Positions 8,430 through 17,831 of a stretch of DNA of 64,000 nucleotides are shown here, in pieces. The first letter of the stretch is position 1. Every line of letters begins with the position of its first letter. The notes below the pieces were generated by a model. That model saw nothing but the letters and a program-made list of their open reading frames with translations. It searched no databases and was not told the origin of the DNA. Made by a program: the position numbers and the translations under genes. This DNA comes from Bacillota bacterium (lineage in GTDB: Bacteria; Bacillota; Clostridia; Lachnospirales; Lachnospiraceae): the NCBI GenBank assembly GCA_023439505.1, contig JAEXNR010000021.1, positions 62,001-126,000 of the forward strand. Reading direction: 5' to 3'.

Positions 8430-10166
8430 ATGATAAAAGTTGATAACTTATCCTTCTCATTTTCCCAAAAGGATTTGTATCAAAATATTTCATTCACGAT
8501 AGAAGATGGTGAACATTGTGCCTTTATCGGCACAAGCGGAAGTGGAAAAAGTACATTAATCGATATCCTGAGATCGCCGGACAGATATATGTACGACGGA
8601 ACGCTGGAGATATCCCCTTCTTTAAGAATCGGATATGTCAGTCAGTTCTTACCGCCGGATCATACGAAAGATCTCACAGTGATAGAATTTATCAGTGAAG
8701 AATTTATAAAACTGCAGCATCAAATTACGGAGGTTTGTACTGAAATGGAGTCCTCTTTGGAGATTGATGCTCTTCTGATTCAATATCAGGAGGCGTTAGA
8801 TGCATTTCATGCAATTGGCGGCGAGGATTTCGAAAGCAACATGAATAAACAGCTGATGCTGGCTAACCTGAATAAACAGGCAGATCTTCCGGTTTCAAAG
8901 CTCAGTGGCGGAGAGTTTAAACTGATTCAGGTAATTAAGGAGATGCTAACCGGTCCCGATTTGATGATTATGGATGAACCTGACGTATTTCTGGACTTTG
9001 AAAACTTGAATTCCCTCAAAGATTTAATTAATTCACACAAGGGAAGTATGTTGGTTATCACCCACAACCGATATCTTTTAAATCATTGTTTCAATAAAAT
9101 TTTACACCTGGAAAATAAACTTCTTCAGGAATTTAACGGACGATATCTTGATTATAACTTTTCCCTGCTTCAAAGCAAAATCGAATTAATGGAACTGGCT
9201 GATGCCGATACACAGGAGATCGAGAGAAATGAAGTCCTGATTCAAAAATTAAGATCCGCCGCAACCATCTTTACGGAAGCTTCCCGAGGAAAATCCTTAA
9301 AGGCCAGAATTAAGATACAGGAACGATTAGAGGCGCGAAGAATTAAAGTGCCCTTTGTTGAGATCAAACAACCCAATATCCGCTTTGTTACCGATACGCC
9401 TTCGGAGAATACCCTCTGCTTAAAGGTCAAAGATTATCATGCTGCCTTTGATGAATTGCTGTTAGAGCATGTTAACTTTGAATTAAACGCTACGGATAAA
9501 GTTGCCCTCATTGGAGCCAATGGTACAGGGAAAACAACCCTGCTCCGGGATATTTATCAGCATCATCATGCAGTTGAGACACCGGACTACGTTACAATGG
9601 CTTTCTTATCTCAATTTCAGGGTGAAATGCTGGAGGAGTCTGCTTTCGTCTCGGATGAATTCTTTCAAATGGGCTTTGAAACCTATGATGAAATCACTGC
9701 CTGGCTTTCAAACTATGGTTTTGACGAAAAAATCCTGTACCAAAAAATCGGCTCCCTGTCCGGGGGAGAAAAAAATCTCCTTCAGCTTGCCAAAATCGGT
9801 GCCGGAAGGGCGAACCTGTTGCTTCTGGATGAACCTACCAGCCATTTGGATACCTATTCTCAATTGGCACTGGAACAGGCTATCGCAAACTATAAGGGTG
9901 CTATATTAATGATCTCTCATGATTTCTACACCATTGTAAACTGTATGGATTATGTTCTCATCATCGAAGATCAGACGATCCGGAAATTAAGTATGCGAAA
10001 ATTCCGACAGAGAACGTATGCACGTCATTTTGATAAGGACTATTTGGAAACCGAACAAAAGAAAAAAGCAGTGGAAACCAAAATAGAACTCGCTTTGAAG
10101 GATCATGACTTTACGAATGCAAAAGTGCTATCCGAAGAATTGGAGAAATTACTTCAATCCCTATAA
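8430..10166 (+). CDS. ABC-F family ATPase (ribosome-associated)
   Basis: 578 residues with two ABC cassettes and no membrane part. Cassette 1: Walker A GTSGSGKS, signature LSGGEFK, Walker B IMDEPDVFLD. A charged linker follows (about residues 265-330). Cassette 2: GANGTGKT, LSGGEKN, LLDEPTSHLD. Both catalytic glutamates are present. ABC-F proteins bind the ribosomal E site. Some protect against antibiotics, others assist translation, and I cannot tell which this is. The usual NHLD after DEPT is VFLD and SHLD here. The start at 8430 follows GGAGG. The long structured leader suggests regulated expression. A lysine-rich coiled tail ends the protein. Confidence 0.88.
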   Translation: MIKVDNLSFSFSQKDLYQNISFTIEDGEHCAFIGTSGSGKSTLIDILRSPDRYMYDGTLEISPSLRIGYVSQFLPPDHTKDLTVIEFISEEFIKLQHQITEVCTEMESSLEIDALLIQYQEALDAFHAIGGEDFESNMNKQLMLANLNKQADLPVSKLSGGEFKLIQVIKEMLTGPDLMIMDEPDVFLDFENLNSLKDLINSHKGSMLVITHNRYLLNHCFNKILHLENKLLQEFNGRYLDYNFSLLQSKIELMELADADTQEIERNEVLIQKLRSAATIFTEASRGKSLKARIKIQERLEARRIKVPFVEIKQPNIRFVTDTPSENTLCLKVKDYHAAFDELLLEHVNFELNATDKVALIGANGTGKTTLLRDIYQHHHAVETPDYVTMAFLSQFQGEMLEESAFVSDEFFQMGFETYDEITAWLSNYGFDEKILYQKIGSLSGGEKNLLQLAKIGAGRANLLLLDEPTSHLDTYSQLALEQAIANYKGAILMISHDFYTIVNCMDYVLIIEDQTIRKLSMRKFRQRTYARHFDKDYLETEQKKKAVETKIELALKDHDFTNAKVLSEELEKLLQSL

Positions 10167-10242
10167 CCAGAGGAAGCGGTAAGCTGTTTTACCTGTCATA
10201 AACAAGATGAACCGGCAGGCCATTTCACTTGTTGCGAATTAA

Positions 10243-10286
10243 AAATCCGCTATTCCGTAAAACACAGGAATAGCGGATTTCTTTTT
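10243..10286. terminator. bidirectional terminator between ABC-F and DUF368 genes
   Basis: A perfect 14-bp inverted repeat, AAATCCGCTATTCC and its complement, with a 10-nt loop. CTTTTTC follows on the plus strand, and A/T-rich flanks on the other strand give T residues for the convergent minus-strand gene. Confidence 0.85.
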
Positions 10287-10309
10287 CATTGGTGTTTCTG
10301 ATCACAGAA

Positions 10310-11173
10310 TTATTCTTTTTCATCCTTACTTAAAAGAAATGATACAGCAAATCCGATGCAAAAGGTAAGCACCGTAACGATAACGGTTCCTAAGGTTACA
10401 GAAGATAATCCGATCTTTTTAATAATAACGATAGGTGATCCGGCAATCAAACCAAGAATCGAACAATACGTGATGGTGGGAAGCTTCGTAAATAATAGCT
10501 CGATCAGTTTTGCAATTAAACCAATCCCAATTAGTACACCCAATCCAAAGGGTAATAAAATTCCGACTTCATGCAGCAATGCAGCGATATGAAACCCTGC
10601 AAGTGCACTGATGAAATTACTGATACTCGTTATAATAATTCCATAAAATCCCATAATCATCATAACCATCGATCCGCTTACACCGGGAATAATCATGGTA
10701 GCTGATGCGATGATCCCTACGAAAAACAACTGAACCACCGTACCTGCATTTATCGCGATATCAGTCGCACTGCCCTCATTCCCATTTAAGAAAGCCATAC
10801 TGATCACAAGGAGGAAAAACAAAAGAAAGGCGATTGTATTGGGCACATTCCATTTAGCTCCTTTCATCCTATTAACGATAACCGGGATGCCGCCGATAAT
10901 TAAGCCGATAAAAGCCCCGCTGGTCTGCATGGGGAAATTACGCAGCGTATATTCTACAAAGAAGGATAAGGCTCCTATTCCTGCAATTGCACCGGCTCCA
11001 TATGGAATCAGAGTAAAGACACTCTTTCGAAAGTGTTTTCGAATGCCGGTGATTGCCATGATTATCTTATCATATACACCCATGGAGACAGCCATAGTCC
11101 CTCCGCTGACACCCGGAATAATATTGGCTATCCCGATTAAAATTCCCTTTAAAAATTCTTTAAATAAATTCAT
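10310..11173 (-). CDS. popT: DUF368 membrane protein (undecaprenyl-phosphate flippase family)
   Basis: 287 residues, nearly all hydrophobic, with about eight or nine membrane spans. The two family signatures are present as an internal repeat: IANIIPGVSGGTMAVSMGVYD near the N terminus and TMIIPGVSGSMVMMIMGFY in the middle. DUF368 proteins were recently identified as transporters that return undecaprenyl phosphate across the membrane for cell-wall synthesis; this gene assignment rests on that family knowledge. GGAGAG precedes the ATG. Single gene with a shared terminator at its 3' end. Confidence 0.85.
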   Translation of the reverse strand: MNLFKEFLKGILIGIANIIPGVSGGTMAVSMGVYDKIIMAITGIRKHFRKSVFTLIPYGAGAIAGIGALSFFVEYTLRNFPMQTSGAFIGLIIGGIPVIVNRMKGAKWNVPNTIAFLLFFLLVISMAFLNGNEGSATDIAINAGTVVQLFFVGIIASATMIIPGVSGSMVMMIMGFYGIIITSISNFISALAGFHIAALLHEVGILLPFGLGVLIGIGLIAKLIELLFTKLPTITYCSILGLIAGSPIVIIKKIGLSSVTLGTVIVTVLTFCIGFAVSFLLSKDEKE

Positions 11174-11270
11174 GCCACTCTCCTATGTTCTAAATAATGT
11201 ACTCGCCTCCTTATTTTACTACATTGTCCTTTATTATTCAAATATTTGAAACACATTTCTTGAAGGGATT

Positions 11271-11339
11271 GCTTTGGAATCATTACTGTTCGCGCTCCAT
11301 ATCAGGCTGCGAATATGATTTCATAAATGATTCCGAAGC
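11271..11339. repeat. long imperfect stem-loop between the DUF368 and FtsX-type genes
   Basis: GCTTTGGAATCATT (11271-11284) pairs with AATGATTCCGAAGC (11326-11339), 14 bp with one G-U pair. TTCGC/GCGAA (11289-11293 and 11309-11313) can form an inner stem. There is no T tract on either side, so it is not a plain terminator. It lies just beyond the permease stop and about 100 bp upstream of the DUF368 start. Confidence 0.6.
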
Positions 11340-11352
11340 AGTGCCAACAACC

Positions 11353-13731
11353 TTAATCACTGATCAAAATCCGTGTCTCCACCCTCTTTATCCTGCCGGA
11401 GGCAAGATAGGAAAAAACGAAATAGTTCAAGATCATAAAAACCATCGGAATTCCATTGATCCACCAGATCACATGGACACCGGCCCTGCTCACACCCATG
11501 AAGGAGAACAGGAAGCTGCCGCATACATCCGAAAGGGCAAGGTTCAGGATAATGCCAAGGATAGATCCTAATACAGCAACCATAGCAAATCTCAGGGCAA
11601 ACTGCACTCTAAGTTCACTTGATGTAAAACCCAAGGCCTTATAAATACCGTAATCTTTCTTCTCCTTTGCAAATATCTTACCGCACATCATGTATACCGT
11701 AACGAGAACAAAGAGGATGGCAATGATGTAAATGACAACCGAAATACTCTTTACCGCAGTAACAATGGATCCCATGGCTTCAAACACGTCACCCTCCGAT
11801 GCCTTCAGGCTCCCTTCCCCATAGGTACTGCTTAATTCCTTCACCAGTCCGCTTACCACGGAGTTATCGTTCAGGTTATAAATATCCGTCATTTTCTTGA
11901 CTCCTTCTCCCGTCAGACGCTGATACCCCTGTGCGCTCATGGCAAAATTAATCCCCAGATCATTTGCACATTCGTAGTAGCCGCTGATGATAAACTCTGC
12001 TTTATCATCACCATACTTTATGGTAATCTCATCACCGAGAGAAACATTTAATTCATTCGCCAGAAATTGCGTCACAAGAATTTCATTCTCATACCGGCAC
12101 GTTCTACCCTCAAATACCGAGTTGATAACCTCCGGCGTATCACAGACCAACGTATATACCTGTACATCGTCAATGAGCATATATAGCGTGGTGATTTTAA
12201 AGTGTGCTCTGATCTGGGACTTTTCTTCAATGGCAGCCTCCACTCCGGCTCTTTCTGATTCATCATAGTAATTAACAGTAAGATCCTGATCAAAGGCACT
12301 AAATAATTTATTCAGGTTTTTCCCGTCATTACCAATCCAAATTACCATCATACTCACCATGCATAAGAAAAACACAAGAATCGCTGTGATCGCCATTGCT
12401 CCCAGATACTGTTTCAGTCCTGAGGTCAGCTGACGGTACGTAAGGAAGAACTTCATTCCGCGTTGTTGAATGCCCAGTTGCAGTCTGCTTTTAAAATAAA
12501 TATCATCTTTGGCACCGCGGATGACCCGAATCGGTGTGATACGGGAAATTCTGCGTAGTTTCCGCCTTACAAATACGCTAATGAAGAGTAAAATCAAAAG
12601 GAGGATTGACACACACCATACCATCGGAATATTTGCTGAAATCTGCAAGCACGTCACAGGCTTCGTCATCTCGTTAATCAATCCGATCATCGGCACAGAA
12701 ATTGGCATTCCTATCATAATTCCCAAGAAGGCTGCCAGTAAATACTGTGACATATTGATCGTTCTGAGCTTTTGATCCGTAAATCCGATGGATTTATATA
12801 TACCAAGATTTACAAAGTCCATCTCAATACTGTTGTTGATGTGATGACCGATGATAATAAGGGCTACAATAACCAGAAGAATAACAAATGCGACTAAAAT
12901 ACCACTGAATATATTGGTCAGGATCAGCATATAGTTGATCGCCTGGCTCGCTGACATGGAAAGAAATGCAAACCCGGTGTAATTGGTTTTCTCATTTAAT
13001 ATCCGAATGAAATGGGTATCGGTGAGCGATATGCCCTCTTTTTTTGAGACATTTATAATCGTACCGGGAGAAAAGGAACCAAACGGATCTTTTACTCCAA
13101 GTGCTGTCATATGCTCCAAATCTTCCTGAGAACACAAGATGGTCTTTACTCCTATTAAGCTGGAGCCCATAAATGGATCCTCAAAAAAATAACTGACCCG
13201 AAAGCCTCTTTTGTCTCCACGATCCTCCACATATAAGGTATCTCCAATGTTGCAATCGAATAATGTCTTATAAGAATAGGGGACAGCAATCTCTCCGGCC
13301 TTTAACACCGGTGGCTCGTCTGTTAAGTCTTTCCCGTCCTTTGTGAAGAACTGATAATGCAGACCCCCGGGATGATTCACCTGCATGATCAGATTGCTGC
13401 CATTGTCCTTACGACCATTAAATTCCTTGAGCTTCACATAGACACAGTCTGTGACAAATACCTTTCCAGTTTCTTCACATTGTCCAATTTGCTTTACCAG
13501 TGCATCAATTGTCGTTCCCGCCTGCTCAACCTTGGCATTGTTAAATCCTGCCCATATATCTCCAAACCCGTCCGCCTTTATGGTTTCTTTCACATGTGTG
13601 GTAGAATTTATTTTAACGGTTAACACGGTTGTTAATGTTACAGAAACAATCAACATCAACACTGCTATACTGATAAATCCTGACTTCCCACCTTTTACAT
13701 TTGCTTTCATAATCATCCATAATTCTCTCAT
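11353..13731 (-). CDS. FtsX/MacB-type ABC transporter permease
   Basis: 792 residues with a duplicated layout. One N-terminal span (about residues 20-42) is followed by an extracytoplasmic domain of about 200 residues and three spans (around 265-390). A further span near 440 leads to a second outer domain and three C-terminal spans. Each half carries the FtsX helix pattern (LGIYKSIGFTDQKLR and YGIYKALGFTSSELR). Such permeases do not import but work as mechanotransmission or efflux devices for peptides and lipoproteins. GGGGGG stands 9 nt before the ATG at 13731. The gene is 14 bp downstream of its ATPase and probably under the two-component system upstream. Confidence 0.88.
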   Translation of the reverse strand: MRELWMIMKANVKGGKSGFISIAVLMLIVSVTLTTVLTVKINSTTHVKETIKADGFGDIWAGFNNAKVEQAGTTIDALVKQIGQCEETGKVFVTDCVYVKLKEFNGRKDNGSNLIMQVNHPGGLHYQFFTKDGKDLTDEPPVLKAGEIAVPYSYKTLFDCNIGDTLYVEDRGDKRGFRVSYFFEDPFMGSSLIGVKTILCSQEDLEHMTALGVKDPFGSFSPGTIINVSKKEGISLTDTHFIRILNEKTNYTGFAFLSMSASQAINYMLILTNIFSGILVAFVILLVIVALIIIGHHINNSIEMDFVNLGIYKSIGFTDQKLRTINMSQYLLAAFLGIMIGMPISVPMIGLINEMTKPVTCLQISANIPMVWCVSILLLILLFISVFVRRKLRRISRITPIRVIRGAKDDIYFKSRLQLGIQQRGMKFFLTYRQLTSGLKQYLGAMAITAILVFFLCMVSMMVIWIGNDGKNLNKLFSAFDQDLTVNYYDESERAGVEAAIEEKSQIRAHFKITTLYMLIDDVQVYTLVCDTPEVINSVFEGRTCRYENEILVTQFLANELNVSLGDEITIKYGDDKAEFIISGYYECANDLGINFAMSAQGYQRLTGEGVKKMTDIYNLNDNSVVSGLVKELSSTYGEGSLKASEGDVFEAMGSIVTAVKSISVVIYIIAILFVLVTVYMMCGKIFAKEKKDYGIYKALGFTSSELRVQFALRFAMVAVLGSILGIILNLALSDVCGSFLFSFMGVSRAGVHVIWWINGIPMVFMILNYFVFSYLASGRIKRVETRILISD

Positions 13732-13745
13732 GCTTTTGTGCCCCC

Positions 13746-14507
13746 CTACCAATTCATGGAGGACAGCCATGCATTGACCTGTGCCTCACGGCTTTTCACA
13801 TCCTCATCACGATACGGCATCATTGTCATCTCTCCACCGATTTTTCCATCTTCCAGATAGACCAGTCTTGTGGCACGAATGGCAGCACGGATATCATGGG
13901 TTACCATTAGGATACTCTGCCCCTCCTCATTCAGAACGCTGAGCAGACCCAGAACATCATCTGTATTTTTTCTGTTTAAGGCACCGGTAGGTTCATCCGC
14001 AAAAAGAAGCCCCGGCTCATTGATCATTCCTCTGATGACAGCCGCACGCTGGGCCTCGCCACCCGATACCTGCGCAGGAAGCCGATCCTTTACCTCATCA
14101 ATATTCACTTTTTTTAATAGAGCACCTGCTCGTTCCCTTACTTGTGCCGCTGTTCTGCCTTTTTTCAAAAAGCCCGGAATAACAACATTCTCCATCAGGC
14201 TGAGATTGCTGACAAGGTACATCTGCTGAAACACAAATCCAAATTCCTCCACCCGTAAACGCGCGATTTCCTTTTCCTTTAAAGAGGAAATCTCCTTTTC
14301 CTGATAAATCACCTGACCGGATGTAACACTGTCCATACCGCTCAGGCAATAGAGCAAGGTGGATTTTCCCGATCCGGAGGCGCCCATAATGACAGTGAAG
14401 TCTCCCTGATAAATATCCAGACTCACCTGGTCAATCACATGATTTTGATTTCCGTTATGCGCAAAGCTTTTACATAAATTCTTAGCCGAAAGTAATACCT
14501 GTTTCAT
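13746..14507 (-). CDS. ABC transporter ATP-binding protein (MacB/BceA type)
   Basis: 253 residues with Walker A GASGSGKST, Q-loop VFQQMYLV, signature VSGGEAQRAAVIRGM, Walker B LLFADEPTGALN and H-loop VTHD. The TGAL after Walker B is typical of the MacB/LolD/BceA group that works with FtsX-fold permeases. GGGG lies ahead of the ATG. The permease gene follows 14 bp downstream, the kinase gene precedes it by 98 bp. Together they resemble modules that sense and resist cell-wall-active peptides. That role is inferred from gene order. Confidence 0.9.
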   Translation of the reverse strand: MKQVLLSAKNLCKSFAHNGNQNHVIDQVSLDIYQGDFTVIMGASGSGKSTLLYCLSGMDSVTSGQVIYQEKEISSLKEKEIARLRVEEFGFVFQQMYLVSNLSLMENVVIPGFLKKGRTAAQVRERAGALLKKVNIDEVKDRLPAQVSGGEAQRAAVIRGMINEPGLLFADEPTGALNRKNTDDVLGLLSVLNEEGQSILMVTHDIRAAIRATRLVYLEDGKIGGEMTMMPYRDEDVKSREAQVNAWLSSMNW

Positions 14508-14605
14508 TGATAAGACCCCTTTATTATTTAATCTGATGAAAGCTGCAAACCAAGCCCTGCCTTCAACTTCCTCCTGATTCTATCAAAATAAATATTAAGA
14601 AGTCC

Positions 14606-15772
14606 TTAAGAAACCGGAAGACTTAAAATTACCTCCAACCCATCCTCTCTGTTCAAGAGTCTGACGCTCCCACTCATCTGCTCCAAGATATATTTTACAA
14701 TATACAAGCCAAGGCCTGCCCCGGGTAACATCTTCCCGTTTCTTCCGCGGTAAAATTTATCCAGGACAAAAGGCATATCCTCCGGTAAAATACCCGTTCC
14801 TTCATCCTTGATGTGAATTTCGTACGTTACCGTATCTTCTATGCTTGTCCAGATAGAAATCGGACCCGGAGCATATTTTCTGGCATTATTTATAATATTC
14901 TCAAAGGCTTGTCCAAGTCTTCTGCTATCTGCATAAATGGCAGCGGGGATAATTTCACCACATATGCAAAGATCCCCTTTATCCGGATTCATCGCATCCA
15001 CCATCTGCCGAAGAAGTTCATGAACTGCCACCTGTTCCGATTCGATCTGAAGTTTCTGTAAATCGGACAGGGAATGGAGAAAGAGATCGTTGGTCAGCTT
15101 TGTAACCTCATCGCATTTTCGCACAATTACACTCAGATAATACGCTCTTTTTTCCATGCTGTCCTCCATATTAGCTTCCAGACCCTCTGCATAGGCTTTG
15201 ATTGATGCAATGGGCGTTTTAATATCATGGGACAGGGTAGCAATGACCGTTTTATTATTTTCAATCGCTTCCTTTTCACAGGAGCGGGCTTTCTTTATCT
15301 CTTTTCTCATATGATCGAACGCCCAGGTGAAGGCTCCGAACATATTCTTGCGTTCATAAGAAAGCGGCATATCAAAGTTGCCCTTTGCAATCTCCCCGGT
15401 GAATGCTTCCAGTTTATGAAAGGGTCGGAGAATACGTACATAACAATAGCCTACGATAAGCATCATAAAGATCAGACTGATCAAATATTGAACAACTACC
15501 GGTCTTACGCTCTTGTACACATCCCCTCCCTGTGCAAGAGGAATGCTCTGGATCAAGGTCTGAATTTGCTCCGATGCCGGACTCACACCATTGACCTGTG
15601 TCAGATTACTGATCTCATTCAGCGAAACAATCATCTCACGATTATACTGATTGTTCTTTTCATCGGATATGATTTGATAGCTGTTCACTGCTGCTGCAAG
15701 TGTTATCATAATAGCAAATGCGATACCTATTTGAATGATTTGCACTTTCATGGATTGATTAACATTCTCCAT
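14606..15772 (-). CDS. sensor histidine kinase of the ABC module
   Basis: 388 residues. Membrane spans lie near residues 12-32 and 105-127 with about 70 residues outside, then a HAMP linker (LRPFHKLEAFTGEIAKGNF), the phospho-acceptor box ATLSHDIKTPIASI and the ATPase domain (NNARKYAP, DEGTGI, GAGLGLYIV). The start at 15772 overlaps the end of the regulator gene by 14 bp and uses GGGAG just before it. The frame is open for another 52 codons upstream, but that part lies inside the regulator gene. The outer loop is longer than in BceS-type kinases, so it may sense a ligand directly. Confidence 0.9.
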   Translation of the reverse strand: MENVNQSMKVQIIQIGIAFAIMITLAAAVNSYQIISDEKNNQYNREMIVSLNEISNLTQVNGVSPASEQIQTLIQSIPLAQGGDVYKSVRPVVVQYLISLIFMMLIVGYCYVRILRPFHKLEAFTGEIAKGNFDMPLSYERKNMFGAFTWAFDHMRKEIKKARSCEKEAIENNKTVIATLSHDIKTPIASIKAYAEGLEANMEDSMEKRAYYLSVIVRKCDEVTKLTNDLFLHSLSDLQKLQIESEQVAVHELLRQMVDAMNPDKGDLCICGEIIPAAIYADSRRLGQAFENIINNARKYAPGPISIWTSIEDTVTYEIHIKDEGTGILPEDMPFVLDKFYRGRNGKMLPGAGLGLYIVKYILEQMSGSVRLLNREDGLEVILSLPVS

Positions 15773-16493
15773 TTGACTCCCTTTCCTCCAACCGATATCC
15801 AACACCCCAAACTGTTTTGATATAAGCGGGATCGGAAGGATCACACTCCAATTTTTCCCGGAGCCACCTGACATGTACCGTAAGGGTAGACATTTCAACC
15901 TGACTGAAGGCCCCCCACACCTGAGCAAGGATTATTTCTTTTTTTAAGATCTCCCCCGCATGTTCTACAAGAAATAAGAGTAAGTCATATTCTTTCAGTG
16001 CCAGATTCACCGGCTTATCATTTCTTGTAACCCGTCGGTCCTCCTCAAAGATCATGATTTTATTATCTGTTCCCTCCCCCAAAACAAATGTCCTGCCACC
16101 CTCCCCAAAGCCATACGTTCTTCGCATTAACGAATTCGTTCTGGACAAAAGCTCCTTCAGGGAGTAGGGTTTTGCCAGATAATCATCCCCTCCTATGTCA
16201 AGTCCTGTGAGTTTATCATTCTCACTCGTTCTCGCACTGCAGAAAATAACAGGTACCGTTGAGAACTTACGCAGTTCCCGGCACACTTCAAAGCCTGTAA
16301 TTCCCGGTAAGTTAATATCCAGTATAATCACATGAAACACCTTTGTCTCCAGCAGTTGAAAGGCTTCGTCACTGTTTGTTGCCAGGGTGACCTCATAACC
16401 GTAATGCTCATACATATCTCTGACTATCATGGATAAATCCATATCATCATCGACTAACAAAATCTTACGCTTCCTGTTCTCTTTTCTTACCAT
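15759..16493 (-). CDS. OmpR-family response regulator of the ABC module
   Basis: 244 residues: receiver domain with LLVDDD, phospho-acceptor in ILDINLPG and LAKPYSLKEL, then a winged-helix output domain (VNLALKEYDLLLFLVEHAGE ... VHVRWLREKLE ... KTVWGVGYRLE). The ATG at 16493 has GGGGAGAAGGGG upstream; earlier ATGs in frame lack support. It overlaps the kinase gene and probably controls the ABC genes that follow. Confidence 0.9.
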   Translation of the reverse strand: MVRKENRKRKILLVDDDMDLSMIVRDMYEHYGYEVTLATNSDEAFQLLETKVFHVIILDINLPGITGFEVCRELRKFSTVPVIFCSARTSENDKLTGLDIGGDDYLAKPYSLKELLSRTNSLMRRTYGFGEGGRTFVLGEGTDNKIMIFEEDRRVTRNDKPVNLALKEYDLLLFLVEHAGEILKKEIILAQVWGAFSQVEMSTLTVHVRWLREKLECDPSDPAYIKTVWGVGYRLEERESNGEC

Positions 16494-16578
16494 ATTCCCC
16501 TTCTCCCCATATGTCCAGCCAAACATGGCATTGTATTCGCTCATTAACCGCAACTTTACCTCTTGCAAAGTCTTTCGC

Positions 16579-17115
16579 TTACACTCTCAGACATCCCCGA
16601 AACCCTCTGACACTATAGTAAGATTCCGCTCCATTATGGTATACAAAAACATGACCATATCTAAAGTCTCCAAATATAGCACCCCCAAGTTTTCTGATGT
16701 CATCCGGTGTTTTCAACCAACTTGACGTTTTCATATCAAAATTTCCCAGTCTTTGCAATTCCCGATATTGTTTTTCAGTTAAGATTTCGATGCCAATGGC
16801 AGCAGCCATATCTGCAGCACAATTCGACGGCTTATTTTCTTTCCTTGATTCCAGTGCTTCCCGGTCATAACAAATACTTCTGCGTCCCTTGGGACTTTCC
16901 GCAGAACAATCACAAAAGAGATATTCGCCGGTAGTTTCATCATAAGCAACAACATCAGGCTCTCCGCCTGTTCTTTCCATTTCGTTGAGGGATGTAAGTT
17001 TCTTCGTATCCGTTTCCATCCTTGCCTGCACCTTTTTCCATTCAACACCTTCATGACGATTCATATTTTTCTCAAAACGATCTCTTAATACATTAATAAG
17101 TTCTGCCTCTGACAT
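16579..17115 (-). CDS. DUF4256 domain protein
   Basis: 178 residues. The whole protein matches what I remember of the uncharacterised DUF4256 family: N-terminal helix, ERTGGEPDVVAYDETTGEYL, FCDCSAESPKGRRSICYD, and a C-terminal WLKTPDDIRKLGGAIFGDFR with HVFVYHNGAESYYSVRGFRG. No catalytic role is established, and the conserved Cys, Asp and Trp residues suggest a small enzyme or a binding protein. AGGAGG lies before the ATG. It is 85 bp upstream of the response-regulator gene on the same strand and may be co-transcribed. Confidence 0.8.
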   Translation of the reverse strand: MSEAELINVLRDRFEKNMNRHEGVEWKKVQARMETDTKKLTSLNEMERTGGEPDVVAYDETTGEYLFCDCSAESPKGRRSICYDREALESRKENKPSNCAADMAAAIGIEILTEKQYRELQRLGNFDMKTSSWLKTPDDIRKLGGAIFGDFRYGHVFVYHNGAESYYSVRGFRGCLRV

Positions 17116-17183
17116 AGATAATCCTCCTTTTCACCTGCTTTGAAATTCATTATAAATTAATTGAACCAAAAATACAATGAAGA

Positions 17184-17205
17184 CACATCGGACTAATCCG
17201 ATGTG
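17184..17205 (-). terminator. hairpin over the TlpA stop codon, possible terminator
   Basis: CACATCGGA and TCCGATGTG form a perfect 9-bp stem with a 4-nt loop that contains the TlpA stop. The T tract is good on the plus strand (CCTCCTTTTTC) but poor on the minus strand, where the gene lies. It may attenuate rather than end transcription. Confidence 0.5.
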
Positions 17206-17825
17206 CCTCCTTTTTCATAAATCATATCAATTCCTTTACGAATCATTTCCTCATCCATGGCTCCCTTTGCATAAGCAACAAGATATCCCTGATCATCAAT
17301 AAAGTATGTGGTGGGAATGGAAGTAACCTGATAGGCTGCTGCCGCCTCGCTGTTCACATCAAAATACACCGGAAATGTAACCTCCTCCTTCTCAATAAAT
17401 TTCTTTGCTCCCTCGATGGTTTCCCGCGTCCCATCCGTTAAGTTTACCATAACAAATTCAATATCATCACCATATTCTTTATACAGTTTTTCAAAGTCAG
17501 GTATTTCACTTTTGCAGGGTCCGCACCAGCTTGCCCAGAAATTAAGTACGACCGGTTTTCCAATCCTTGATTCCAAAGTTACTTCATTTTCATTCGCATC
17601 TAAAACTGTAAAATCAATTGCTTTTGAGGAAGCATTTTCTTGTGATTCCTCCTGAGCCGTCTGTGCATCCTCCTGCTGATCTGCATTTTGAGCTTCCATA
17701 TTGTTAAGCTGATCCGTTTTATATTTGTCCTTTAAGTATTGGTAGCCAAAATAACTGCCTGCGATTAAAATCACCATAACTGCTAAGCTTATGATTAATT
17801 TGATATAATTGTTCTGCTTTTTCAT
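17193..17825 (-). CDS. membrane-anchored TlpA/ResA-like thioredoxin
   Basis: 210 residues. It has an N-terminal membrane anchor (residues about 9-30), a Gln/Glu/Ala-rich linker (45-65), and a thioredoxin fold of the AhpC/TSA-Redoxin type with the active site NFWASWCGPCKSE and the cis-proline strand SIPTTYFIDDQG. It should sit outside the membrane and reduce disulfides. CcdA encoded upstream would pass electrons to it. The ATG at 17825 is preceded by GGAGG, and the leader is the third copy of the element described at 53037-53090. Confidence 0.9.
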   Translation of the reverse strand: MKKQNNYIKLIISLAVMVILIAGSYFGYQYLKDKYKTDQLNNMEAQNADQQEDAQTAQEESQENASSKAIDFTVLDANENEVTLESRIGKPVVLNFWASWCGPCKSEIPDFEKLYKEYGDDIEFVMVNLTDGTRETIEGAKKFIEKEEVTFPVYFDVNSEAAAAYQVTSIPTTYFIDDQGYLVAYAKGAMDEEMIRKGIDMIYEKGGTSD

Positions 17826-17831
17826 ATAAAT

